A model generated the notes under the pieces. It did not search any database. It was not told where the DNA came from and saw only the letters and a list, made by a program, of their open reading frames with translations. 64,000 nt of DNA from G965213525 sp965213525. Lineage in GTDB: Bacteria; Actinomycetota; Acidimicrobiia; Acidimicrobiales; Poriferisodalaceae. Positions within the stretch are counted from its first letter, which is position 1, and every line of letters starts with the position of its first letter. Made by a program: the position numbers and the translations under genes. Location: contig OZ243889.1 of assembly GCA_965213525.1 (NCBI GenBank), positions 1,426,001 to 1,490,000 on the forward strand, read 5' to 3'. Positions 38,536-48,288 of this stretch are shown in pieces.

Positions 38536-39413
38536 CCGGCGACGGCGTCGGTCGGCGCCGGCCCGTCGACGCCCGGCGGCTCGTCGTCGGGGAGCCAGAG
38601 CAGCACCGACACGATGTCGAGCCGGTTGAGGTCGGCGGCGGGCACCACCTCGACGACGAGCAGGTCGTCGAGGTCGTCGAAGCTGGCGCGCGTCACCGTC
38701 CCCACGAGCAGTCCAGCGGGGAACGTCGACCCGGCCAGGCCGCTGGTCGTCACCGTCTCACCCGGGATGACCGGCGTGTCCGAGGCGAGCAGCTCGACCC
38801 GCAACGGCTCGGCCCGACCCCGGCCCTGGGCGACACCGGTCTCCCCCGAGCGGCTGAGACGCACGCCGGCGGCGAAGGTGGCGTCGGTGAGCAGCTGGGC
38901 CCGGGACCGCTCCCCGCTCACCTGGGTGACCCGTCCGATGAGGCCGCCGGGACCGACCACGGGCATGCCCTCGGCGATGCCGGCGTCGGCCCCGACGTCG
39001 AGCTCGACCGTGCGCTCGAAATCGATGACCGGGGCGTCGACCACCGAGGCGTCCACCCCCGGGACGTCTGAACCGGCGGTGATGGCGTCGAGGCGCTCCA
39101 ACACGTCGAGGCGCCGGCGCTGCTCGGCGGCCAACAGCACCTCCCTCTCCAGCTCCTGCACCTGGGCCCGCAGGGCCTCGTTCTCACGTTCGAGATCGTC
39201 GTAGCCGAACGCCCCGCCCCAGGCGTCAGCGACTGGGCTGGTCGCCCACTCGACCCCGCCGCGGATCGGGGCCACGATGCCCAAGACGCCGTCACGCACA
39301 CCGGACAGCACGCCGTCGTCACCTCGGAAGTCGAGGGTGAGGAAGGTCACCGACGCGAGGACCAACACGACGAGCGTGGTCCTCGACGGCCTCGTGGAGC
39401 GGCGACGGGCCAC
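38520..39413 (-). CDS. mreC: Rod shape-determining protein MreC
   Basis: A 297-residue periplasmic scaffold anchored by one N-terminal helix (TTLVVLVLASVTFLTLDF). A coiled coil follows (DDLERENEALRAQVQELEREVLLAAEQRRRLDVLERL), then the MreC beta domains (VIDFERTVELDVGADAGIAEGMPVVGPGGLIGRVTQV, GETVTTSGLAGSTFPAGLLVGTV). The protein ends G-Q-P-T-P; its last 15 bp are the partial copy of the downstream 20-bp repeat, and its TGA lies in the first GTGA. The GTG at 39413 is 18 bp after the mreB stop. Confidence 0.95.
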   Translation of the reverse strand: MARRRSTRPSRTTLVVLVLASVTFLTLDFRGDDGVLSGVRDGVLGIVAPIRGGVEWATSPVADAWGGAFGYDDLERENEALRAQVQELEREVLLAAEQRRRLDVLERLDAITAGSDVPGVDASVVDAPVIDFERTVELDVGADAGIAEGMPVVGPGGLIGRVTQVSGERSRAQLLTDATFAAGVRLSRSGETGVAQGRGRAEPLRVELLASDTPVIPGETVTTSGLAGSTFPAGLLVGTVTRASFDDLDDLLVVEVVPAADLNRLDIVSVLLWLPDDEPPGVDGPAPTDAVAGQPTP

Positions 39414-39431
39414 CGTGTCGGGGCCGCCGGC

Positions 39432-40466
<1,035 letters not shown>

Positions 40467-40552
40467 GAACGGCCTCCAACGCAGCGGGTCGCCCGGCACG
40501 TTACGGCGCCCGCCATGGCCGCTCAACACTCCCGGTCCGCCGGGGCGCCCCG

Positions 40553-40963
40553 TCACGCCAGGCCCGGGAAGAACAACGCCACCTCACGAGCGGCGGCCCC
40601 GTCGGAATCGCTGCCGTGCACGAGGTTCTCGGTGGTCTCGGTGGCCAGATCGCCCCGGATGGTGCCGGGGGCCGCACCTGCTGGGTTGGTCGCGCCCATC
40701 ATCGCCCTGACCACGGCGAAGGTCTCAGGTGGGCCCTCGACGACGACCAGCAGTGACGGTGAGCGGGTGATGAACGCGAGCAGATCATCGAAGAACGGCT
40801 TGTCGACGTGCTCTGCGTAGTGCTGGCGAGCCGTGTCGGCGTCGATCGTGCGCAGCTCGGCGGCCACGAGCGTGAGTCCCTTGCGCTCCAGACGCCCGAC
40901 GATCTCGCCGCACAGACCCCGCTCGACCGCGTCGGGCTTGCAGATGACCAAGGTGCGCGACAC
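40553..40963 (-). CDS. ndk: Nucleoside diphosphate kinase
   Basis: Balances NTP pools through a phosphohistidine. The 136-residue protein is full length: RTLVICKPDAVERGLCGEI, YAEHVDKPFFDDLL, GATNPAGAAPGTIRGDLA, and the active-site ENLVHGSDSDGAAAREVALFF with the conserved N-x-x-H-G-S-D. The GTG at 40963 follows GGAG by 6 nt and fits the family start. It stands between folC and mreB, common in actinobacteria. Confidence 0.98.
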   Translation of the reverse strand: MSRTLVICKPDAVERGLCGEIVGRLERKGLTLVAAELRTIDADTARQHYAEHVDKPFFDDLLAFITRSPSLLVVVEGPPETFAVVRAMMGATNPAGAAPGTIRGDLATETTENLVHGSDSDGAAAREVALFFPGLA

Positions 40964-41043
40964 CGCGAGCTCCAGAGGCGACAGGGGGGATGGCCGTCCG
41001 AGCGTATGTGACGACGAGGTGACGTCCAACCGCAGTGGTCGCG

Positions 41044-42402
41044 CTAGTCGTCAAAGGCCCCGAGGTCGCCGCCGGGGTCCGGCTCGGGCGCCGCCTCAGC
41101 GCCCGGCGCCACCCCGAGGTGCTCCCGGGCGGCGCCCACGACGTAGAGCGATCCGGTCACCAGGATCGTGTCCTCCTCGGTGACGAGCGAGCGGGCCCGA
41201 TCGACCGCCTGGGCGACGTCTCCCACGACCTCGACGTCCAGCCCGACCGCTCGTGCGGCTGCGGCGACCTCATCGGCGGGCACGGCGCGCTCCCAGTCGG
41301 CGCGGGTGGCGACGATGGTGCGCGGCGTCACCGCTGCCAGCTCGGCGAGCAGATCAGCCGGATCGCGCCCCTCGTTGCACCCGAACACCACGACGATGTC
41401 ACCGGGCGGGGAGAAGTCGTCACGCATCGTCGCCGCAGCCGCCGCCGCCCCGGCGGCGTTGTGGGCCCCGTCGAGCACGACCAGGGGGTGTCGGCCCACC
41501 ACCTCGAAGCGGCCCGGCACCCGCACCTCGGCGAGCGCGGCTCGCACCACGTCTTCGGCGAGCGCCCGGCCGAAGAACGCCTCGGCCGCCCCGACCGCCA
41601 GGGCGGCGTTGCGACCCTGGTGGGCGCCGTGCAGGCCCAGGAACAGATCGGTGTAGATCGCCCCGGGCGTGGTGAGGTCGATCACCCGGCCGCCGACCGC
41701 GACGTCGTTGCGGTCGAGCACGAGCTCGGTGCCGAGCATCCACGTCGTCGCCGGGCTGCGGGCGGTGAAGACGTCGACCAGCTCGGGATCGGTCTCGCCG
41801 CACACCAGGTGGGCCCCGGGTTCGATGATGCCGGACTTCTCGACGGCGATGTGACGGCGGGTCGGTCCGAGGTGCTCGAGGTGGTCGAGGCCGACGTTGG
41901 TGACCACCGCGACGTCGGCGGCCACCACGTTGGTGGCGTCCCAGGAACCGCCCATGCCGACCTCGATGACGTTGACCTGGGTGGCGACGTCCGCGAACAG
42001 GGCGTACGCGCCTGCAGCGAGCACCTCGAAGTAGGTGGGCTCCACCCCGCTGAGCGGGGCTGCGGCCGCCACCAGCTCGACCGCCCGGGCCAGCTCGTCG
42101 TCAGCGACGGGGCGTCCGTCCAGGGCGATGCGCTCGTTGATCTGCTGCAGGTGGGGCGACAGGTAGGTGCCGACGGTCAAGCCCTGCTCGACGAGCAGGG
42201 CGGTGAGCACGCGGGCCGTCGAGCCCTTGCCGTTGGTGCCGGTGATGTGCACCGCAGGAGCGGTGTGCTGGGGGTCGCCGAGGGCCCCGACGAGGGCGCG
42301 CATCCGGTCGAGGGTGGGGGTGACCTCAGCGGCGCGGCCCAGTCGCTCCACGTCGGTGGAGATGTGCGAGCGCAACCACTCGATCGCCGCAGCGTGATCC
42401 AT
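41044..42402 (-). CDS. folC: Folylpolyglutamate synthase/dihydrofolate synthase
   Basis: Adds glutamate to folates. The 452-residue Mur-ligase-like protein has the ATP loop HITGTNGKGSTARVLTALL, TYLSPHLQQINERIALDG, TYFEVLAAGAYALFADVATQVNVIEVGMGGSWDATNV, the substrate-site TNVGLDHLEHLG, and LDGAHNAAGAAAAAATM (C-terminal ligase domain). The D-P-H-style H-x-N motif and the GMGG loop are intact. The ATG at 42402 lacks a strong ribosome binding site. It follows clpX with 49 bp between. Confidence 0.96.
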   Translation of the reverse strand: MDHAAAIEWLRSHISTDVERLGRAAEVTPTLDRMRALVGALGDPQHTAPAVHITGTNGKGSTARVLTALLVEQGLTVGTYLSPHLQQINERIALDGRPVADDELARAVELVAAAAPLSGVEPTYFEVLAAGAYALFADVATQVNVIEVGMGGSWDATNVVAADVAVVTNVGLDHLEHLGPTRRHIAVEKSGIIEPGAHLVCGETDPELVDVFTARSPATTWMLGTELVLDRNDVAVGGRVIDLTTPGAIYTDLFLGLHGAHQGRNAALAVGAAEAFFGRALAEDVVRAALAEVRVPGRFEVVGRHPLVVLDGAHNAAGAAAAAATMRDDFSPPGDIVVVFGCNEGRDPADLLAELAAVTPRTIVATRADWERAVPADEVAAAARAVGLDVEVVGDVAQAVDRARSLVTEEDTILVTGSLYVVGAAREHLGVAPGAEAAPEPDPGGDLGAFDD

Positions 42403-42451
42403 CGGTGTCGGGGTCGTCGGCGTCGGGGTCGTCGGGGCCGTCGAGGCGGCG

Positions 42452-43729
42452 CTACGACGCCGCCCGGCTGGGACCCGAGCTCGCCTTCCCGGGGGCGATC
42501 GGCACGAGGGTGGGGTTGACCTGACGCTGCACCGCGGCCCGGTCGAGCTCGACGGCCTCGATGTCGTCCCGGGACGGCAGCTCGTACATCACGTCGATGA
42601 GCACCTCTTCGAGGATCGCTCGCAGCCCTCTCGCCCCGGTGCCCCGCAGGATCGCTTGCTCGGCCACGGCCTCGAGGGCGTCAGGCGTGAAGCGCAGATC
42701 GACGTCCTCGAGCTCGAACATCTTGCGGTACTGCTTGACGAGGGCGTTGCGGGGCTCGACGAGGATGCGCACGAGGGAGTCACGGTCGAGGGGGCCGAGC
42801 ACCCCGGCGATCGGCAACCGACCGACGAACTCGGGGATGAGGCCGAACCTCAGCAGGTCCTCAGGCAGCACCTCGCAGAACAGCTCGGCCAGGTCGCCGT
42901 CAGAGCGACTGCGCACCTGGGCTGCGAACCCCACCCCGCTGTGGCCGAGGCGGGCGTCGATGATGCGCTCGAGCCCGGCGAAGGCCCCACCGCAGATGAA
43001 CAGCACGTTGGTGGTGTCGATCTGGATGAACTCCTGGTGGGGGTGCTTGCGCCCCCCCTGGGGCGGGACCGACGCCTGGGTCCCCTCCAAGATCTTCAGC
43101 AGCGCCTGCTGGACGCCTTCACCCGACACGTCCCGGGTGATCGACGGGTTCTCGCTCTTGCGAGCGATCTTGTCGATCTCGTCGATGTAGATGATGCCCG
43201 ACTCGGCCTTCTTGACGTCGAAGTCAGCGGCCTGGATGAGCTTGAGGAGGATGTTCTCGACGTCTTCGCCGACGTATCCGGCCTCGGTGAGCGCGGTCGC
43301 GTCGGCGATGGCGAAGGGGACGTCGAGCAGCCGGGCGAGCGTGCGAGCCAGCTCGGTCTTGCCCGACCCCGTCGGTCCGATCAACAAGATGTTCGACTTG
43401 GAGAGCTCGACGTCATCTGCAGACGACGACGCCGCCACCTGCACCCGGCGGTAGTGGTTGTACACCGCGACCGACAGGATCTTCTTGGCCTCGTCCTGGC
43501 CGATGACGTACTCGTTCAAGAAGCCGCAGATCTCACGGGGCTTGGGGAGGTCACCGACGCCCAGGTCGACCGGCTCGGCGAGGTCCTCCTCGATGATCTC
43601 GTTGCACAGATCGATGCACTCGTCGCAGATGTAGACGCCGGGGCCGGCGATCAGCTTGCGCACCTGCTTCTGGCTCTTGCCGCAGAACGAGCACTTCAAC
43701 AGCTCGCCCGAATCGCCGAACTTGGCCAC
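42452..43729 (-). CDS. clpX: ATP-dependent Clp protease ATP-binding subunit ClpX
   Basis: AAA+ unfoldase that feeds substrates to ClpP. The 425-residue protein has the N-terminal zinc domain (C13, C16, C35, C38 in CSFCGKSQ and CDECIDLC), Walker A LIGPTGSGKT at about 117-125, Walker B IIYIDEIDKIA, the pore-type segment GYVGEDVENILLKL, and the conserved LEGTQASVPPQGGRKHPHQEF loop. The IGF-type ClpP-binding loop appears as ARLGHSGVGFAAQ. Directly downstream of tig and clpP. Confidence 0.98.
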   Translation of the reverse strand: MAKFGDSGELLKCSFCGKSQKQVRKLIAGPGVYICDECIDLCNEIIEEDLAEPVDLGVGDLPKPREICGFLNEYVIGQDEAKKILSVAVYNHYRRVQVAASSSADDVELSKSNILLIGPTGSGKTELARTLARLLDVPFAIADATALTEAGYVGEDVENILLKLIQAADFDVKKAESGIIYIDEIDKIARKSENPSITRDVSGEGVQQALLKILEGTQASVPPQGGRKHPHQEFIQIDTTNVLFICGGAFAGLERIIDARLGHSGVGFAAQVRSRSDGDLAELFCEVLPEDLLRFGLIPEFVGRLPIAGVLGPLDRDSLVRILVEPRNALVKQYRKMFELEDVDLRFTPDALEAVAEQAILRGTGARGLRAILEEVLIDVMYELPSRDDIEAVELDRAAVQRQVNPTLVPIAPGKASSGPSRAAS

Positions 43730-43783
43730 CTCAACGTCCCCCTGCGCTCTGGTCAGCCATCCGCGCTCCTCGGCCCCCCCCGC

Positions 43784-44419
43784 CTAGGCGGCGCGGATGG
43801 GACCGTCCTCGACGACGTTGCGGTTCTCGATCACGTCGTCCACGATGCCGTACTCCTTGGCCTCGGTGGCGCTCATCACGAAGTCGCGGTCGGTGTCGAC
43901 GTGGATGCGATCGACGGGCTGGCCGGTGTGGGAGGCCAGGATCTCCTCCAGCAGGCTGCGCATCCGCTCGATCTCCCGGGCGACCAGCTCGATGTCGGTG
44001 GCCTGACCCATCGCTTGGCCGTACGGCTGGTGCAACAGCACGCGGGCGTGGGGCAGGGCGAGGCGCTTGCCCCTCGTGCCGGCGGCCAGCAGCACCGCAG
44101 CGGCCGAAGCTGCCTGCCCCAGGCACAACGTCGCGACGTCGTTCTTCACGTACCTCAGGGTGTCGTAGATGGCGAACAGCGCCGTGATGTCGCCGCCCGG
44201 GGAGTTGATGTACAGCGAGATGTCACGATCCGGGTTCTCGCTCTCGAGGTGCAGGATCTGCAGGCACACCAGGTTGGCGACGGTGTCGTCGATGGGGGTG
44301 CCCAGGTAGATGATGTGGTCGCGCAGCAACTTGGAGTACAGGTCGGCGAACCCGGTCTGGCCCTGGGGGTTCTTGAACTCGACCTGGGGGTTGGGCACGT
44401 AGAGCGACGGCTCGATCAC
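43784..44419 (-). CDS. clpP: ATP-dependent Clp protease proteolytic subunit (clpX-linked copy)
   Basis: Serine peptidase, 211 residues. The catalytic triad is intact: Ser105 in C-L-G-Q-A-A-S-A-A, His130 in HARVLLHQP, and Asp179 in DTDRDFVMS. The GTG at 44419 overlaps the tig stop (GTGA) and clpX follows after 54 bp, so the gene sits in the tig-clpP-clpX order. Actinobacteria usually need two different ClpP proteins in one mixed complex; the second copy is at 53796-54386. Confidence 0.97.
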   Translation of the reverse strand: MIEPSLYVPNPQVEFKNPQGQTGFADLYSKLLRDHIIYLGTPIDDTVANLVCLQILHLESENPDRDISLYINSPGGDITALFAIYDTLRYVKNDVATLCLGQAASAAAVLLAAGTRGKRLALPHARVLLHQPYGQAMGQATDIELVAREIERMRSLLEEILASHTGQPVDRIHVDTDRDFVMSATEAKEYGIVDDVIENRNVVEDGPIRAA

Positions 44420-45843
44420 GGGTGGACCTCCTGGTCGTCGTCGGGGGCCGGGGCGGCCTCGGCGCTCGCCGGTGCGACGTGGCCGGTCGCCGGCGGTTCG
44501 TGGGGTGAGGTGACCGGATCGTCGGCGAGCACCTCGTCGTCGGAGGTGTCGAGCGCCTCGCGATCGATCGGCTCACCGGACTCGTCGTCGAAGATCTCGA
44601 CGCGCTCGGTCAGCCAGTCCAGGGCGGCCCGCTTGACGAGCTCGGCCCGCAGACCGATCAGCCCGTCGCCGGCGACCAGGCGCTGGTGGACCATCGCCGG
44701 CGGCTCGCCCATGTGGGCGATCTCGGCGTCGACGTCATCCTCGGTCACGGCGATGGCCTCGGCGTCGGCCACAGCCCGCAGCGCCAGATCGACCTTGGCG
44801 GCCTCGGCTGCGGTCTCGCGCAGCTGTGACCTGAAGTCGTCTGGGGTCTGGCCCGTCATGGCCAACCACTGCTCGAGGCGGGCGCCCTGGGCCTGGAGGG
44901 CCATCACGAGGTTCTGGAGCTGGTCCTCCATGGCCGAGTCGACCATGGCCTCGGGCGGGTCGCCCTCGACGAGCGCACCGGCGGCGGCGGCCACCCGGTC
45001 GCGCAGCATCGATGCGCTACGGGCACGGCGGGTCGCCGACAGTCGGGCTCTGGTGTCAGCGACGAGCTCGGCGTGGGTCTCGTGCTCGGTGTTGGTCGCC
45101 ACCCACTCGTCGGTCGGCTCGGGTGGCACCTTGGCGCGCACCCCCTTGACCAGCACCTTGAAGTCGATCGTGACATCGGCGGTCTGGGGATGCTCGGCGG
45201 TGAAGGCCAGGATGTGGCCGATCGCCGAGCCCCTGAGGTTGTCGTCGAGCTCGGGGACGAGGGCTCCGAGCCCGACCTCGTAGCTGTAGTCGTCAGCGGT
45301 GAGGCCCGGGATCTCCTCACCGTCCACCGAGCCCGTGATGTCCATGAGGACGTGGTCGCCGTCGATGGCGGGACGATCGACGTCGACCAGATCAGCGAAC
45401 TGGTCGCGGATGCGGTCGATCTGGACCTCGACCTCGGCGTCCGAAGCGACCGGCGAGGGCAGCTCGACGCGCAGCGCCTCATAGCCCTGCACCTGCACGT
45501 GGGGCCGGACCTCGACCACGGCGTCGAAGACGACCGGACCGTCGGACTCGCCCCCGGTGATGTCGATGTCGGGCGGAGCGATCGCATCGACGGCGTGTTC
45601 GCGCACCGCAGCGCCGTAGTAGTCGGGGATGGCGTCGCGCAGCGCCTCGCCACGGGCGACCTCACGCCCGATGCGAGCCTCGAGGATGCGGCGTGGCGCC
45701 TTGCCAGGACGGAAGCCCGGGATGCGCACCTCACGGGCGATCTTGCGGAAGGTCTGGTCCAACGCGACGTCGAACTCGGTCTCGTCCACCTCGACGCTGA
45801 GCTTCACCCGGTTGTCGTCGAGGTCGGTCACGGTGCTCTTCAC
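44416..45843 (-). CDS. tig: Trigger factor
   Basis: Ribosome-bound chaperone and peptidyl-prolyl isomerase. The 475-residue protein has the ribosome-binding signature G-F-R-P-G-K-A-P in IPGFRPGKAPRRILEARIG, the FKBP-like domain (DGDHVLMDITGSVDGEEIPG), and a helical C-terminal domain. The tail is acidic and Pro/Ala-rich. The GTG at 45843 is 9 nt after TACACT, a likely near-leaderless start; the homologous region (KSTVTDLDDNRVKLSVEV) begins right there. First gene of tig-clpP-clpX. Confidence 0.96.
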   Translation of the reverse strand: MKSTVTDLDDNRVKLSVEVDETEFDVALDQTFRKIAREVRIPGFRPGKAPRRILEARIGREVARGEALRDAIPDYYGAAVREHAVDAIAPPDIDITGGESDGPVVFDAVVEVRPHVQVQGYEALRVELPSPVASDAEVEVQIDRIRDQFADLVDVDRPAIDGDHVLMDITGSVDGEEIPGLTADDYSYEVGLGALVPELDDNLRGSAIGHILAFTAEHPQTADVTIDFKVLVKGVRAKVPPEPTDEWVATNTEHETHAELVADTRARLSATRRARSASMLRDRVAAAAGALVEGDPPEAMVDSAMEDQLQNLVMALQAQGARLEQWLAMTGQTPDDFRSQLRETAAEAAKVDLALRAVADAEAIAVTEDDVDAEIAHMGEPPAMVHQRLVAGDGLIGLRAELVKRAALDWLTERVEIFDDESGEPIDREALDTSDDEVLADDPVTSPHEPPATGHVAPASAEAAPAPDDDQEVHP

Positions 45844-46141
45844 AGGCGGCCGAGTGTAACGGCCGCCCCACGGCGGGCCCCGCGACGCCTTCGCTCCTGG
45901 TGACAGCCCCAGCACGCCACCGGGGGGCGCCGGATCGGGTGCGTGTGGGGCTGGAGGGGCAACGGCGCTGATCGGTACGTCCTTGCGACGTCCGACAGCA
46001 CCCGGACGCCTCACCCAGAGGTCGACCCCGGGCGCGCGACGACGCCGGGCCCACCCGGCGCCGCCCTGTGAGCAGCGCCCCGATGCAACCCGGCGCCGTC
46101 ATGGCGCGACCGGCGCGATCGGCGCGACGACAGGGGTCAGG
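45844..46141. other. 298-bp stretch without a supported gene, upstream of tig
   Basis: Very GC-rich. It holds a TACACT -10-like box for tig near 45853-45858 on the minus strand, and a hairpin at 46043-46060 (listed separately). Short open frames cross it on both strands but none has a ribosome binding site or recognisable product. Confidence 0.6.
46043..46060 (-). terminator. Hairpin downstream of the small membrane protein gene
   Basis: CGCCGGG and CCCGGCG form a perfect 7-bp stem with a 4-nt loop, about 80 bp after the stop at 46142. No T-run. It could end transcription of the 46142-46435 gene before tig. Confidence 0.4.
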
Positions 46142-46435
46142 TCAGGCGACGGCGGGCCACTCCACCACCAGGGCGTTCTGGTTCTCGTCGTCTTCGAGGT
46201 CGATGCCCGGGTCGTCCTCGTCGTCGTTGGCGTTCAACAGCAACAGGGCCACCACCGCGGCGATGGCCAGCAACAGCAAGAGGGCGCCGATGATCACACC
46301 GGTGAGCGGGGTCTTGCGCGCTCGACCTCCACGCTCGGAACGGGCTGCGCTCTCACCTCGCGTGGTTCCCGACGTCGTGGCCGGACGCTTGGAGCTCGCA
46401 CCGCTGCCGGTGGATCGGGGATCGTTGGTTGCCAT
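46142..46435 (-). CDS. Small single-pass membrane protein, 97 aa
   Basis: The ATG at 46435 has GAGGAG 6 nt upstream. The N-terminal half is hydrophilic and rich in Thr, Ser, Arg and Gly; one strong transmembrane helix follows (TGVIIGALLLLLAIAAVVALLLL); the C-terminus is short and very acidic (NDDEDDPGIDLEDDE). No family recognised. Its layout suits a small inner-membrane regulator. It is next to a mechanosensitive-channel-like gene on the same strand (117 bp gap), so the two could be linked. Confidence 0.75.
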   Translation of the reverse strand: MATNDPRSTGSGASSKRPATTSGTTRGESAARSERGGRARKTPLTGVIIGALLLLLAIAAVVALLLLNANDDEDDPGIDLEDDENQNALVVEWPAVA

Positions 46436-46552
46436 GGTTCTCTCCTCGGTCATTGGTTGGTGGAAGGCCTGACGACGGCCATTGGTCGCCCCGCTCCCCG
46501 CTCGACATCGGCGATCCGTCGAGCGAGCGGGCGGGGCCCTTGGACCTGCGGG

Positions 46553-47323
46553 CTAGCTGCGGTCCCGACGAACAGCTCCGCCAGAACCGGTGCCCGCAGC
46601 CTCCTCGGCGCGCTCGCTGATGCGACCGCTCGCGCCCCGAGACGCCTCTCCGATGCGACCGCTCTCGCGATCAGCGGACTCGAGCGCTCGCCGGACGAAC
46701 GGCCGCATCTCGGTGACCCCGGCGCCACCGACGGCGACGATCACCGTGCCGACGACCATGGCCAGCAGGCCGTAGAAGAGGCCGTTGACGATGGCGGGAG
46801 CGATGCGGAGCTGGCTCAGCGCTGCGAAGACGCCGACGGCCAGGATCACGGCGGAGGCTGCGAAGGCGAGGCCCCGGCCGTAGGAGAGTCCGCCGATGGC
46901 CGCCTCGATCATCTCCTTGACCGCAGCGGCGATGGCGGCGGTGACCACGATGATCAGCACCGCAGCGAAGACGCGGGGCAGGTAGGCGATGATGCCCTCG
47001 AGCAGGTCGGAGATGGGGTTGTCGCCGAACACCCCGAAGGCGGCCTGCAGGACGAAGAGGAACAACGTGTAGAAGACGAGCTTGCCCATGACGTCGGACG
47101 GGTCGTACTTGGTGTGGCCCATGACCCGGTTCACGCCGCCACGCTCGATCGCACCGTCGAACCCGACCCGCTCGAGGATGCCGTCGACGATCCGGGCGAT
47201 GATCCGGGCGATGATCCAACCGATGACCAGGATCAACAGGAAGGCCACGAGCTTGGGCACGAACTGGGCGATGTCGGCCCAGGCGTCTTCGACTCCCTGG
47301 GCGTATTCGACGGCGAGGATCAT
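46553..47323 (-). CDS. Mechanosensitive-channel TM-helix repeat protein
   Basis: A 256-residue membrane protein with about five helices. FVPKLVAFLLILVIGWIIARIIARIVDGILERVGFD, followed later by YLPRVFAAVLIIVVTAAIAAAVKEMIEAAIGG, are two copies of the conserved TM_helix repeat found beside MscS-like channels (PF05552 type). There is no MscS beta domain, so channel activity is unproven. The C-terminus is charged. The ATG at 47323 follows AGAAGGG by 8 nt. Confidence 0.85.
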   Translation of the reverse strand: MILAVEYAQGVEDAWADIAQFVPKLVAFLLILVIGWIIARIIARIVDGILERVGFDGAIERGGVNRVMGHTKYDPSDVMGKLVFYTLFLFVLQAAFGVFGDNPISDLLEGIIAYLPRVFAAVLIIVVTAAIAAAVKEMIEAAIGGLSYGRGLAFAASAVILAVGVFAALSQLRIAPAIVNGLFYGLLAMVVGTVIVAVGGAGVTEMRPFVRRALESADRESGRIGEASRGASGRISERAEEAAGTGSGGAVRRDRS

Positions 47324-47439
47324 GGTGTCGTCCCTTCTGGGGTTGCCGGCGGCACGTACCCGGCGGCGGGGGTTCCCATTCACCCCGCCGTGGCCGCCAC
47401 CGACCGGCGCTACGCTGTCGCCGCCGCCCCAGGGGCGTC

Positions 47440-47511
47440 GCGGGTGTAGTTCAATGGCTAGAACCTGAGCCTTCCAAGCTCATGATGCGGGTTCGATTCC
47501 CGTCACCCGCT
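47440..47511 (+). tRNA. tRNA-Gly (anticodon TCC)
   Basis: Acceptor stem GCGGGTG/CACCCGC, anticodon stem TGAGC/GCTCA around loop CTTCCAA, T arm GGTTCGATTCC. Discriminator T; CCA not encoded. A TACGCT box at 47411-47416 could be its -10. Confidence 0.96.
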
Positions 47512-47609
47512 CGGCTCCATCGCGGTGGTGTGGTCGCGCCCCGTGCCGCTCCGCCGGGCGTGCGTCGTTCCGCAGGTGCGGCTCGGTCTGGGGCGCCAGG
47601 CCGACGGCG

Positions 47610-47683
47610 TCGGGGAGGGGGGATTCGAACCCCCGACCTCCGGCTCCCAAAGCCGGCGCGCTGCCAAGCTGCGCCACTCCCCG
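47610..47683 (-). tRNA. tRNA-Pro (anticodon TGG)
   Basis: Minus strand. Acceptor stem CGGGGAG/CTCCCCG, anticodon stem CCGGC/GCCGG around loop TTTGGGA, T arm GGGTTCGAATCCC. Discriminator A; CCA not encoded. Confidence 0.96.
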
Positions 47684-47733
47684 TCCGAGGCGGCGATGCT
47701 AGCCGGGCCGCGACGTCCGCTGATGAGTGCGGG

Positions 47734-47807
47734 CGCCCCCGGCAGGACTCGAACCTGCGACCCGATCATTAGAAGTGATCCGCTCTATCCAGCTGAGCTA
47801 CGGAGGC
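47734..47807 (-). tRNA. tRNA-Arg (anticodon TCT)
   Basis: Minus strand. Acceptor stem GCCTCCG/CGGGGGC (one T-G pair), anticodon stem GATCA/TGATC around loop CTTCTAA, T arm AGGTTCGAGTCCT. Discriminator G, usual for Arg. Confidence 0.96.
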
Positions 47808-47865
47808 CTGGTGACCGGGGCGGCTCGCCGCACCGGCACCCGGTCCACTATCGTCTCACGTTCTT

Positions 47866-47941
47866 GGTGGCCGTAGCTCAGCTTGGTTAGAGCGCCAGGT
47901 TGTGATCCTGGAGGTCGGGGGTTCGAGTCCCCTCGGTCACC
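47866..47941 (+). tRNA. tRNA-His (anticodon GTG)
   Basis: Acceptor stem GTGGCCG/CGGTCAC with an encoded extra G at -1 facing C73, the His identity pair. Anticodon stem CCAGG/CCTGG around loop TTGTGAT; T arm GGTTCGAGTCC. CCA not encoded. Confidence 0.97.
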
Positions 47942-47980
47942 CGTGATCGACGGCGGGCTCTGCGCCCGCCGGTCGATCGT

Positions 47981-48056
<76 letters not shown>

Positions 48057-48178
48057 GTCAGCGGCCGGCCGACGCCGTGGTGGGCGCAGGCTGGCGAGCC
48101 CGCACCCTGCGTCCCCCGGGGGGCTCTGCCCGTGCGACGAGGCTCTGCTCATGCGAACGAGCACGTCCGCCGACGCCA

Positions 48179-48223
48179 ACGAGCCTCCGCTGCGGCCCGA
48201 GTGGGACCGGAACGGAGGCTCGT
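48179..48223. terminator. Bidirectional hairpin between tRNA-Lys and the DUF2382 gene
   Basis: ACGAGCCTCCG at 48179-48189 is exactly complementary to CGGAGGCTCGT at 48213-48223, an 11-bp stem with a 23-nt loop. It lies in the 232-bp convergent gap, about 65 bp before the stop of the DUF2382 gene. The rest of the gap shows nothing clear. Confidence 0.55.
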
Positions 48224-48288
48224 CGACAACGGTTCTGTGAGCGTGGATCCGGTCAGGTCTCGACCGGTTCCGGCTCGACCAGTTCAGC

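Noticed and set aside
37608..39071. Long plus-strand open frames (also 37820-38629 and 38245-39204) with a 20-residue repeat across the mreC-mreD junction
   Set aside because: They exist because the 20-bp array has no stop on the plus strand; they are antisense to mreC, mreD and mrdA, have no ribosome binding site, and their flanking residues are shadow-like.
42656..45283. 875-codon plus-strand open frame opposite clpX, clpP and tig
   Set aside because: It crosses three certain genes on the other strand and has low-complexity composition; an antisense shadow.
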